Shown here piece by piece: positions 1 through 9,980 of a stretch of 41,351 bases of DNA (within the stretch, counting starts at the first letter, position 1; every line of letters begins with the position of its first letter). The position numbers and the translations under genes were made by a program. The notes under the pieces were generated by a model that saw only the letters and a list, made by a program, of their open reading frames with translations, was not told the DNA's origin and made no database searches. Source of the stretch: Planctomycetota bacterium (lineage in GTDB: Bacteria; Planctomycetota; UBA1135; UBA2386); NCBI GenBank assembly GCA_016235155.1, contig JACRLW010000055.1, positions 1 to 41,351 of the forward strand, given 5' to 3'.

Positions 1-420
<420 letters not shown>

Positions 421-507
421 AAGACTCGTCCGCATGGGCGAGCACAGGGTCACCACGCGTTTCGTGGGGCTGTCCGACTCTTTTAGCGAAGCCGGCAGGC
501 ATCGTAG

Positions 508-584
508 AGGCCTGTAGCTCAGGTGGTTAGAGCGTACGCCTGATAAGCGTAAGGTCGGCGGTTCGAGTCCGCCCAGGCCTACCA
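508..584 (+). tRNA. tRNA-Ile (GAU)
   Basis: The sequence folds into a full cloverleaf. The acceptor stem 508-514 pairs with 574-580 without mismatch. The anticodon stem 535-539/547-551 closes a loop with anticodon GAT at 542-544, and the T stem is 557-561/569-573. The discriminator is A581 and a CCA tail is encoded at 582-584. It sits in the 16S-23S spacer, the usual place for tRNA-Ile. Confidence 0.97.
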
Positions 585-640
585 CACCGAGCGGTGCAGG
601 TTTTTTCTGTGCCGAGGTGTTGGGAGGCGTGCCCGTGCGC

Positions 641-713
641 GGGGACGTAGCTCAACTGGTAGAGCGCCTGGTTTGCAACCAGGAGGTCGTCGGTTCGAGT
701 CCGATCGTCTCCA
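641..713 (+). tRNA. tRNA-Ala (UGC)
   Basis: A cloverleaf with acceptor stem 641-647/706-712, anticodon TGC in the loop between the CCTGG and CCAGG arms, and T stem 689-693/701-705. The acceptor stem has the G3:U70 wobble (643 with 710) and discriminator A713, the known identity elements read by alanyl-tRNA synthetase. Unlike the neighbouring tRNA-Ile, no CCA is encoded after 713, so the tail must be added by CCA transferase. Confidence 0.97.
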
Positions 714-920
714 GGCGTTGTTCAGCGACGCGAGGCGGGTGCGGGCGAGTTCTGGCGCGACGCGCTGGAGCGACGAGCTGGAGCGATGTGCTGCGGAGGA
801 GCCGAGGTCGAGCAGCGGAAGCTGTGGAGCCAGGCGTTGACCGCGGGCCGGCGGAGCGGAGTTTTTTGTGCCGAGGCGTAGCGCGAGCTGCGCGGCGGTG
901 CGAGCGGTGCGAGCCGCTAC

Positions 921-932
921 GATCTTTGACAA
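921..932 (+). promoter_or_regulatory. boxA-like antitermination site in the 16S-23S spacer
   Basis: GATCTTTGACAA resembles the boxA core (CTTTGACAA or CTTTAACAA) bound by NusB/S10 in rRNA leaders and spacers. It lies about 50 bases before 23S, where rrn spacer boxA elements usually occur. The rest of the spacer 714-982 shows only the processing stem and short imperfect direct repeats around TTTTTT(C)TGTGCCGAGG (601-617 and 862-876). Confidence 0.5.
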
Positions 933-950
933 GTGGGTGTGAGCGAGAAA

Positions 951-979
951 CGTCGAGCAAAGACGATCTCGAGTGAAGA
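951..979 (+). other. 23S precursor processing stem, 5' half
   Basis: Three blocks, CGTCGAG (951-957), GACGAT (962-967) and AGTGAAG (972-978), are complementary in order to CTTCACT, ATCGTC and CTCGACG downstream of 23S. Together they form the long flanking helix typical of RNase III cleavage of pre-23S rRNA. Confidence 0.7.
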
Positions 980-982
980 ATT

Positions 983-3932
<2,950 letters not shown>

Positions 3933-3934
3933 CA

Positions 3935-3959
3935 CTTCACTGGAAATCGTCCCTCGACG
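3935..3959 (+). other. 23S precursor processing stem, 3' half
   Basis: CTTCACT (3935-3941), ATCGTC (3946-3951) and CTCGACG (3953-3959) pair with 972-978, 962-967 and 951-957 on the other side of 23S. The mirrored order and sequence support one long processing helix. Confidence 0.7.
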
Positions 3960-3969
3960 TAAACCTCGC

Positions 3970-5238
3970 TCACACCCCGCGTCTCACCGCGCTCCGGATC
4001 AACTCCAGGGCGCGGTGCAAGCGCTTCCCGGTGCCCATGCCCGTCTGGAAATACCTGTTCCCATCCCGAACACAGCAGTCAAGCAGACGGGGCCGATGAT
4101 AGTCGTAAGGCGAAAGTAGGTCAGTGCCGGGTCCATTCTCCACGCGAGCCCAGTCCGCCCAACCGGCAGACTGGGCTCGCTGCGTTTCCAGAACCCGCGG
4201 CCCCGCGGACTCCGCGAGCTGCACGGCATTGAGAGCCGCACCTTTGAGGATCTGATCCGCGCTCAGCCAAAGAGCAACGCGACGGCGGACGGCCTCAGGT
4301 CGGTCCAACTCGCTCATGGCCCAGCGGATGCGGCCGATGAGGACGGCATCCTGCCGGGACGCGCGATGCGGGGTCGGCCAGCCTGCGGCGATTCGATCGT
4401 CGAGGACGCGGATCCCGGCGCCGGCGGCAAGTCGATCCCGGATCTCGCCCAGGCTCGCAGACCGGCCAAGGGTGGCGGTGACGGCCTGCGAGTGCGCGCG
4501 CAACACCGGCACGCGGACGCAGGTCGGGTCGATGGCGGCGTCGGGCTGATGCCAGATGCGGCGAGTCTCCGCGACGACCTTCTGTTCTTCGACGTTGGCG
4601 CCGGTGAGCGGGTCGACAGCCGACTCGTGCGGGAAGACGTTGAAGGCACAGGGCGTGGGAAACGCCCGCGGCTCCAGGTCCTTGCCGTCGAGCACCGCGC
4701 GAGTCTGGTCGCGAAGTTCGTCCATCGCCGCGCGGCCGGCTCCGGAGACGGCCTGGTAGGTCGCCACGTGGACGTGCTCGATCCCGAACGCTCGGCGCAG
4801 GGGTTCGAGCGCGACGAGGAGCATGATCGTCGAGCAATTGGGATTCGCGAGAAGCGCGGGGGCGGGCGGTCCTCGCAGGTCGTCGGGGTTGACCTCGGGG
4901 ATCACCAGTGGGACCGCCGGATCGAGACGGAATGCCGACGAGTTGTCGACGACGCGCGCACCCGCCGCGACCGCTCGCGGTGCCACTCTGCGCGCGAGTT
5001 CGGCGTCGACCCCGAAGAGCGCGATGTCGCCCGGGCGGAACACCGATTCGCCGAGTTCCTCGACCGCGAGTTCGCGGTCGCCGCACCGCACGGTCTTGCC
5101 GGCCGATCCGGCCGAGGCGAAAGCATGGATCGGGCGAATCGCGTGACCGCGGCGAGCGAGCACGTCGAGCATCTCCTCACCGACGACGCCCGTGGCGCCG
5201 ACGACCAGGATGCGGGATCGATCAGAGGACGACGACAT
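3970..5238 (-). CDS. asd: aspartate-semialdehyde dehydrogenase with antisense-5S C-terminal extension
   Basis: NADPH-dependent enzyme that reduces aspartyl phosphate to aspartate semialdehyde, the branch point to lysine, threonine and methionine; cytoplasmic. Seen: N-terminal Rossmann motif ILVVGATGVVGEEML (10-24), catalytic Cys in NPNCSTI (C135), the substrate-binding RAHS motif with H249, and the family's usual ending LKGAALNAVQLAE at 331-343. The family normally stops within a few residues of that point, at about 340 aa. This frame stays open to residue 422, and the extra 79 residues are the reverse complement of the rrn terminator and 5S rRNA. The ATG start has a GAGG about 8 bases upstream and overlaps the upstream fusion gene by 17 bp, which suggests translational coupling. 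Identity is secure; whether the extension is made is not known. Confidence 0.93.
   Translation of the reverse strand: MSSSSDRSRILVVGATGVVGEEMLDVLARRGHAIRPIHAFASAGSAGKTVRCGDRELAVEELGESVFRPGDIALFGVDAELARRVAPRAVAAGARVVDNSSAFRLDPAVPLVIPEVNPDDLRGPPAPALLANPNCSTIMLLVALEPLRRAFGIEHVHVATYQAVSGAGRAAMDELRDQTRAVLDGKDLEPRAFPTPCAFNVFPHESAVDPLTGANVEEQKVVAETRRIWHQPDAAIDPTCVRVPVLRAHSQAVTATLGRSASLGEIRDRLAAGAGIRVLDDRIAAGWPTPHRASRQDAVLIGRIRWAMSELDRPEAVRRRVALWLSADQILKGAALNAVQLAESAGPRVLETQRAQSAGWADWARVENGPGTDLLSPYDYHRPRLLDCCVRDGNRYFQTGMGTGKRLHRALELIRSAVRRGV
4026..4132 (+). rRNA. 5S rRNA
   Basis: A short rRNA of about 107 nt. The terminal stem pairs CCCGGTG (4027-4033) with TGCCGGG (4125-4131). Conserved features are CCCATCCCGAACACAGCAGT near 4061-4080, GGCCGATGATAGT near 4091-4103, and CGAAAGTAGG at 4111-4120. 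It closes the rrn operon. The whole gene lies antisense inside the reading frame of asd. Confidence 0.95.
4144..4180 (+). terminator. rrn operon terminator hairpin
   Basis: A perfect 12-bp inverted repeat: GCGAGCCCAGTC (4144-4155) and GACTGGGCTCGC (4169-4180) around a 13-base loop. It is followed by TGCGTTT on the + strand, a short imperfect T run. Its place just after 5S makes it the likely rrn terminator. The symmetric stem could also act on the opposing asd transcript, whose frame has no stop before it. Confidence 0.75.
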
Positions 5239-6937
5239 CGTTCACCTCGGCCGGACCAGGAACGCCGCACTGGATCGCGTTGCGCGACGCGGCGCGATGG
5301 AGATCGAGCAGGTCGCCGACGACGGCCGCGGCAGTCGGGCGACGACCCGCGCCGCGACCCCGCAGCACCTCGCGGCTGCCGTCGTCCCACTCGAGGACGA
5401 CCGCGTTCCACTCGGACGGGACGGCGTGGAGCGGATGATCGTCGCTCACGGCCTCGATCGCCACGCTGCCGCGGAGCTCGCCGGCGACACGAACGAGCCG
5501 GGCAACCTGCCGGAGTCGGAGTCTCCCCGCTCGGCGCACCCGCTCCGCAACCGCTTCGTCGATCGTCTCGCGGCAGATCGAGGTAGCCGGCAGGCCGGCG
5601 AACCCTGCGGTCGCGGCGACCACGGCGAGCTTGTCGACAGCGTCCCGACCATCGAGATCGCGCGCCGGGTCGCGCTCGGCCAGGCCGAGTCGCCGCGCGA
5701 CGTCGATCGCCGCCGCGAGGGTGTCACCCTGCCGGACGCGCTCGAGGACGAAGTTCGCCGTTCCATTCAGCACGCCGGTCACCCGCCGCAACCCTCGACC
5801 CTCTGTTCGCCCGCGGGCGACACGCGTCAAGACCGGAGTGCTGCCGCCGACGGCGGCCGAGGCGGAAACCGATCGACCCGCCTCACGCGCCGCGGTCGCG
5901 ATCTCGTCGCCGTGGGCGGCGAGTACCGCCTTGTTCGACGTCACCACATCGGCGCCGGTCGCGAGTGCTGCCAGAATGCACTCGCGTGCGGTCTCGGTTC
6001 CTCCCAGGCACTCGACCACGACGTCGGCGCCGCATCGCGCGGCCTCGTGCGGATGCAGTCGCGAAACTCCGCGGGCCGCGATCGCGACGACCGTGAACTG
6101 CTCGCGCAACTGCGCCAGAGCTTCGAGCACGCCGCCACCGACGGTCCCGGTGCCGAGCACCGCGACGCGCAGCGGTGGACGTCGCTCGCCGTCGTCGGCC
6201 CATCGGGGCCCGCCGGTGCCGATCAAGGTCGGCGTGTCGCCGCCGAGTCGACCGAGTTCGAACTCGATCGAGTGCCGGAGAGCGAACTCCGCCGCCTTGT
6301 GCTGGACGATGCTCCCGTCGGTGGCGAGGGCGTCCACCCAGCGCGCCTGCGCGTAGCGGCGCGCCCGCGGACCAGGGCGCAGCGGGTCGTGCTCGTAGAG
6401 ACCGTCGACATCCTTCACGAGCCGACAGCGCGCGCCGAGCGCATGCGCCAGGCAGAGCGCGGTGAGATCCGAGCCGCCGCGACCGAGCAGGACGGTGCGG
6501 CCGCTCCGATCGCACGCGACGTAGCCGGGCACGACGACGACGCCCTGGCCTTCCAGCACTCCGCGCAACCGCACCGCGTCCACGCCGATCGGGTCGGCGT
6601 CGAGCGGATCGCCCTCGGCGAGCAATCCGATCGTTCCGGGCGACAGCACCGCGGCCTCGATTCCGGTGGCGTCGAGTTCCACGCCGAGCCGTGCCGCGCT
6701 CTCGGCTTCGCCGCAGGCCACGCGCGCCGCCGTCGCGTACGTGCCCGCGCCGAGACCGGTCGAGCGGCACTCCGCGAACAGCGCATCCGTTCGCCCGGCC
6801 AGAGCCGAGACGACCGCGACCACGCGTACGCCGTCGCGACGCCAGCGCAGCACTTCGTGGACGGCGAGCCGCAGTGAGTCCTCGCTGCGGAGGACCGAGC
6901 CGCCGAACTTGACGACGATCACTCCGCCGCAGCGCAT
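5222..6937 (-). CDS. aspartokinase-homoserine dehydrogenase fusion lacking ACT domains
   Basis: Bifunctional enzyme for the first and third steps of the aspartate pathway: aspartate to aspartyl phosphate, and aspartate semialdehyde to homoserine. The 571-aa protein opens with the aspartokinase motif VVKFGGS (8-14) and carries GRGGSDLTA (152-160). A Rossmann fold LRVAVLGTGTVGGGV (256-270) then begins the homoserine dehydrogenase part, with SNKAVLA (334-340), NGTANFVLERV (391-401) and the catalytic-region Lys in DAVDKLAVVA (432-441). The kinase part is only about 245 residues and the next domain follows directly. The two ACT domains that carry threonine or lysine feedback in E. coli ThrA-like fusions (about 820 aa) are absent. 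The start was chosen at 6937 because of a near-perfect SD. The gene overlaps the upstream trans-sulfuration gene by 19 bp and asd by 17 bp. Confidence 0.93.
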   Translation of the reverse strand: MRCGGVIVVKFGGSVLRSEDSLRLAVHEVLRWRRDGVRVVAVVSALAGRTDALFAECRSTGLGAGTYATAARVACGEAESAARLGVELDATGIEAAVLSPGTIGLLAEGDPLDADPIGVDAVRLRGVLEGQGVVVVPGYVACDRSGRTVLLGRGGSDLTALCLAHALGARCRLVKDVDGLYEHDPLRPGPRARRYAQARWVDALATDGSIVQHKAAEFALRHSIEFELGRLGGDTPTLIGTGGPRWADDGERRPPLRVAVLGTGTVGGGVLEALAQLREQFTVVAIAARGVSRLHPHEAARCGADVVVECLGGTETARECILAALATGADVVTSNKAVLAAHGDEIATAAREAGRSVSASAAVGGSTPVLTRVARGRTEGRGLRRVTGVLNGTANFVLERVRQGDTLAAAIDVARRLGLAERDPARDLDGRDAVDKLAVVAATAGFAGLPATSICRETIDEAVAERVRRAGRLRLRQVARLVRVAGELRGSVAIEAVSDDHPLHAVPSEWNAVVLEWDDGSREVLRGRGAGRRPTAAAVVGDLLDLHRAASRNAIQCGVPGPAEVNDVVVL

Positions 6938-8133
6938 CGGATCACCTCCTCTTGCGCATCGCATGCGCGGCTTCCCGCGATGGCGACCGCGAGGTCGTCG
7001 ATCACGTCGCGTGGATCCTCGAGACCGACGGACAACCGGATCAGGGCATCGCTGATTCCCAGCGCGTCGCGCTCTTCGCGAGGCACGGCTGCGTGCGTCA
7101 TCGATGCCGAGTGCGTGAGCAGCGTCTCCACGGAGCCGACGTGTTCCGCGAGGCGACAGAGACGAACTCCGCGCAGCAGTCGTCGCGCGCGCTCCTGGCC
7201 GCCGGCGAGCTCGAAGGAGACGACGGCCCCGTGTCCACCGCGGTGCTGCGCATCGGCGAGCTGTCGCTGGGGGAAACCCGGAAGCGATGGGTGGTGGACG
7301 ACTGCCACGTCCTCGTGGCCCGCGAGCCAGCGCGCGACCCGCTCCGCGTTCGCGGACTGTCGTTCGATGCGGAGCGGTAGCGTCTTGAGGCCATTCAGCG
7401 TCAACCAGGCCTGGAACGGCGACTGGATCGCGCCGGTGCACTTCCGCAGGAAGAACAGCCGTTCGCGCAGCGCCGCGTCGCGGGTCACGAGAGCACCGCC
7501 GAGGGCGACGGAGTGTCCCTCGATGAACTTCGTCGTCGAGTACACCGACACGTGCGCACCGAGTTCGAGCGGCTGTTGCAGCACCGGCGTGAGGAACGTG
7601 TTGTCGACGGCGAGGATCGCACGCGACGCGCGAACGATCGCCGCGATCTCGCGGAGATCACTGAGCACGAGCGTCGGGTTCGAGGGCGTTTCGACGAACA
7701 CCAGCTTCGTCTCCGGGCGCAACGCGTTCGCGACCTCACACGGAACCGTCGTGTCGACGAACGTGGCGTCGACTCCGAGATCGGCGAACACCTGCCTCAG
7801 CAGCCGTGTGGTGCCGCCGTAGACCGCGCGGGAACACACGACGTGATCGCCCGAGCGCGCCGTCGCGAGGATCAGTGCCGTCTCCGCGGCGAGTCCGGTC
7901 GCGAAACAGAGCGCGTCCAACGCGTCCTCGAGTCGGCCCAGCGAGCGCTCGAGTGCGGCGACGGTCGGATTCGACTCGCGCGAGTAGCGGTGGACGGCGC
8001 CGCTCTCGAGGCCGTCGCGGACGAAGGTGGTGGATTGGACGATGGAAGCGACGAGCGGGTCGCCGTCGCCGGTGGGACTTGGTGGAGCGACGCAGAGCGA
8101 GTCGAATCGCGCGCCGCCGGTGGGGGAGCTCAT
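6919..8133 (-). CDS. Cys/Met-metabolism PLP enzyme (cystathionine gamma-synthase or O-acylhomoserine sulfhydrylase)
   Basis: PLP-dependent trans-sulfuration enzyme of 404 aa, the usual length. Seen: YSRESNPT (50-57), FATGLAAETALIL (77-89), VFVETPSNPT (145-154), DNTFLTP (177-183), and the PLP-lysine signature STTKFIEGHSVALGG with K202. The family uses acylated homoserine with cysteine or sulfide to give cystathionine or homocysteine. Sequence alone does not separate MetB from MetZ, so no symbol is given. The ATG at 8133 has a modest AGGA upstream. A GTG 22 codons further upstream behind GGAAGGATCC is possible but would add an unusual N-terminus. It is the first gene of the three-gene cassette and lies just downstream of a SAM riboswitch, consistent with a role in methionine synthesis. 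Confidence 0.88.
   Translation of the reverse strand: MSSPTGGARFDSLCVAPPSPTGDGDPLVASIVQSTTFVRDGLESGAVHRYSRESNPTVAALERSLGRLEDALDALCFATGLAAETALILATARSGDHVVCSRAVYGGTTRLLRQVFADLGVDATFVDTTVPCEVANALRPETKLVFVETPSNPTLVLSDLREIAAIVRASRAILAVDNTFLTPVLQQPLELGAHVSVYSTTKFIEGHSVALGGALVTRDAALRERLFFLRKCTGAIQSPFQAWLTLNGLKTLPLRIERQSANAERVARWLAGHEDVAVVHHPSLPGFPQRQLADAQHRGGHGAVVSFELAGGQERARRLLRGVRLCRLAEHVGSVETLLTHSASMTHAAVPREERDALGISDALIRLSVGLEDPRDVIDDLAVAIAGSRACDAQEEVIRCAAAE
6941..6950 (-). promoter_or_regulatory. strong Shine-Dalgarno of the aspartokinase-homoserine dehydrogenase gene
   Basis: AGGAGGTGAT, read on the minus strand, matches the 16S anti-SD visible at the left edge over ten bases. Its GGAGG core is 7 nt from the ATG at 6937. 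It decides the start, since the frame is open for a further 168 codons upstream. It lies inside the end of the preceding gene. Confidence 0.85.
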
Positions 8134-8243
8134 GCCGTAGGTCCTGGTGCGCACGGCATCGCGGAAGCCAGCGGCCGCATGGGCCGCGGTGAACTCCACC
8201 GCGAGGATCCTTCCGCGGCACGAGGTCGCCTCAGGATCGTTTT

Positions 8244-8282
8244 GACGGATCCCGGCCCGGCTCGCGCCGCACCGGCTCCGTC
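8244..8282 (-). promoter_or_regulatory. hairpin after the SAM aptamer, possible expression platform
   Basis: On the minus strand GACGGA and TCCGTC bracket further pairs (CCGG/CCGG and GGC/GCC) closed by a GCGA tetraloop. The hairpin begins on the last base of P1. It has no U tract after it (AAAACG follows), so it is not a clear intrinsic terminator. Its role as the switching element is inferred from position only. Confidence 0.4.
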
Positions 8283-8383
8283 CGCATCGACACCCACGTT
8301 GTGGGCTGGTCTCGGCACCGCGGCTGTCGAACAGCTCGGTTGCCGCCCGGGGCACGAATGCCGCCCCGGGTCTCTTGATGCAG
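8282..8383 (-). ncRNA. SAM-I clan riboswitch aptamer, compact form
   Basis: Read on the minus strand, the RNA folds as a four-way junction of SAM-I type. P1 is CTGCATC (8383-8377) with GATGCGG (8288-8282). The conserved AAGAG (8376-8372) follows directly. P2 is CCCGGGGC/GCCCCGGG (8370-8363/8353-8346), then the conserved GGCAACC (8344-8338) and P3 ACCG-A-GCTGT/ACAGC-CG-CGGT. The conserved GGTGCC (8319-8314) leads into P4 (8311-8289), with the GAC/GTC and CCCAC/GTGGG pairs. The P2 loop TTCG can pair with CGAG in J3/4, the place of the SAM-I pseudoknot. P2 is short and shows no kink-turn, unlike classic SAM-I. It lies 16 nt after the pepA stop and 149 nt before the trans-sulfuration gene. Not tested by a covariance model. 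Confidence 0.82.
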
Positions 8384-8399
8384 TGAGCGGGGCGGGTCT

Positions 8400-9935
8400 T
8401 TACCGCGAGCGACGGGAGCGCGTCAAGACCCGTGGGCCGCGCTTCCGTCGGGGCGCCGGTCCTCCCTCGCTCGCGAGGCTCGCGACCGCGGCGGCGAACA
8501 GCGCGACGCCATAGCCCGTACCCCGCTGATCGCGGAACGCCGGACCAGCGAGGTCGACGTGAAGCCAGCGCACCTTCGCATCGCCGACGTGCTCGTGGAT
8601 GAACTGCGCCGCGCAACTGGTCTGGGCGTTGTTGCGGTCCTTGACGGAGTTGCGGAGGTCCGCGAGAGGGCTCGCGAATTCCTGCCGATAGAACTCGGGC
8701 GCGAACGGCAACGGATGCACGAGGTCGCCGCACTCCCGACCGCAACGGACGAACAACTCCTCGAGTCCGGCGTCGTTGCTCACGACGGCCGCATGGTTCA
8801 GTCCCGTCGCGATCATCTGCGCGCCGGTGAGCGTCGCGGCGTCGAGCACGATGTCGGCGCCGAGCACGCGCACCGCGTAGCTGATCCCGTCGGCGAGGAC
8901 GAGCCGCCCCTCGGCATCGGTGTTGTTGATCTCGACCGTCTTGCCGGAGTGCATCACGAGAACGTCGTCCGGCTTGTAGGCCGACGGACCGATCGCGTTC
9001 TCCGCGATGCACAGGACGAGTGTCATCCGGCACGGCGCGCGTCGCGCGAGCACGCGGAACGCACCGAGGACGGCCGCCGCGCCGCCCATGTCGCACTTCA
9101 TCGTCTCCATCGAGCCGCGCGCCTTCAGGTGCAGGCCGCCGGTGTCGTAGGTCAGGCCCTTGCCGACGAGGGCGACATGCGGTCCGCGTGACCCGCGCGG
9201 TGCGATCGTCGCGATCAGCAGGCGCGGCTCCGAGCGCGCACAGCGACCGACGGCGTGGATCCCGCGCAGTCCGTGCCGCAGGAGTTCCGCACCGGCGATC
9301 TCGCGGATGCGCACGCCGCGGATCCCGCGGAGTTGCTCGCGGGCGGCGTGAGCCAGCGCTTTGGGATCGAGGTCGGTCGGCGGCACGTCGACCAGCCGGG
9401 CGGCGTCGCGATTCGCGGCGACGACCTCTGCGACGCCGACGTCGATCGTCACGGGTCTGCCGCGGTGATCGACGACGAGGAGTCCGGTCCGATCGCGCGC
9501 CGTGGGCGACCGGCTGCTCTTCAGCGAGAGCGCCGGCATCGCGCGTCCGACCGCGTTCGCGACCGGCAGGGCATGCGACGGGTCGTCGACCACGACGACG
9601 ATCACGCCGCGCTCGCCGGGCTTCTTCGCCACGGCGGTCGAGCGACGCACGGCCTCGGCGCGCGACGGCGCGTTGTAGCGGGACACCTGGTCCGGCAGCA
9701 CCGCGAGTTCGACGTGGCCAGGCACTCCGTCCTCGACCAAGGACGCCGCCACCGCGCCGTTGTCACCAGGCTCGATCGTCGTCGCGAGCCGTCGCAGCAG
9801 TGCCGTGGGAACGTGCTTCGGCGCGCTCGCGAGGAAGTCCCGGTGACGCGCTGCGGCACGCGGCGCCAACACCAGCAGGGAATCGGGTGCGGAACGGGCG
9901 GCGAACCAGCCGCGCACGAGTTCGAGTCGGCTCAC
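8400..9935 (-). CDS. leucyl aminopeptidase (M17 family)
   Basis: Cytoplasmic two-metal aminopeptidase that removes N-terminal residues from peptides. The 511-aa protein has a poorly conserved N-terminal domain (1-200) and a clear catalytic domain. Seen: VALVGKGLTYDTGGLHLK (254-271), giving metal-ligand or catalytic K259, D264 and K271; MKCDMGGAAAV with D282; and the M17 signature NTDAEGRLVLADG (338-350) with D340, E342 and R344. The GTG start at 9935 is the first in frame but has no good SD, so it is uncertain. The upstream beta-helix gene ends 45 bp away. The SAM riboswitch begins just past its stop, so transcripts from this gene may read into the methionine cassette. Confidence 0.9.
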   Translation of the reverse strand: MSRLELVRGWFAARSAPDSLLVLAPRAAARHRDFLASAPKHVPTALLRRLATTIEPGDNGAVAASLVEDGVPGHVELAVLPDQVSRYNAPSRAEAVRRSTAVAKKPGERGVIVVVVDDPSHALPVANAVGRAMPALSLKSSRSPTARDRTGLLVVDHRGRPVTIDVGVAEVVAANRDAARLVDVPPTDLDPKALAHAAREQLRGIRGVRIREIAGAELLRHGLRGIHAVGRCARSEPRLLIATIAPRGSRGPHVALVGKGLTYDTGGLHLKARGSMETMKCDMGGAAAVLGAFRVLARRAPCRMTLVLCIAENAIGPSAYKPDDVLVMHSGKTVEINNTDAEGRLVLADGISYAVRVLGADIVLDAATLTGAQMIATGLNHAAVVSNDAGLEELFVRCGRECGDLVHPLPFAPEFYRQEFASPLADLRNSVKDRNNAQTSCAAQFIHEHVGDAKVRWLHVDLAGPAFRDQRGTGYGVALFAAAVASLASEGGPAPRRKRGPRVLTRSRRSR

Positions 9936-9980
9936 GCGCGCAGCATGCAGCGCGACTCGGGCGCGGGAAAGCGCGCGAGG

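Noticed and set aside
6938..7441. Upstream extension of the aspartokinase-homoserine dehydrogenase frame by 168 codons
   Set aside because: The extension is an Arg-rich shadow of the trans-sulfuration gene. The strong SD before the ATG at 6937 sets the start.
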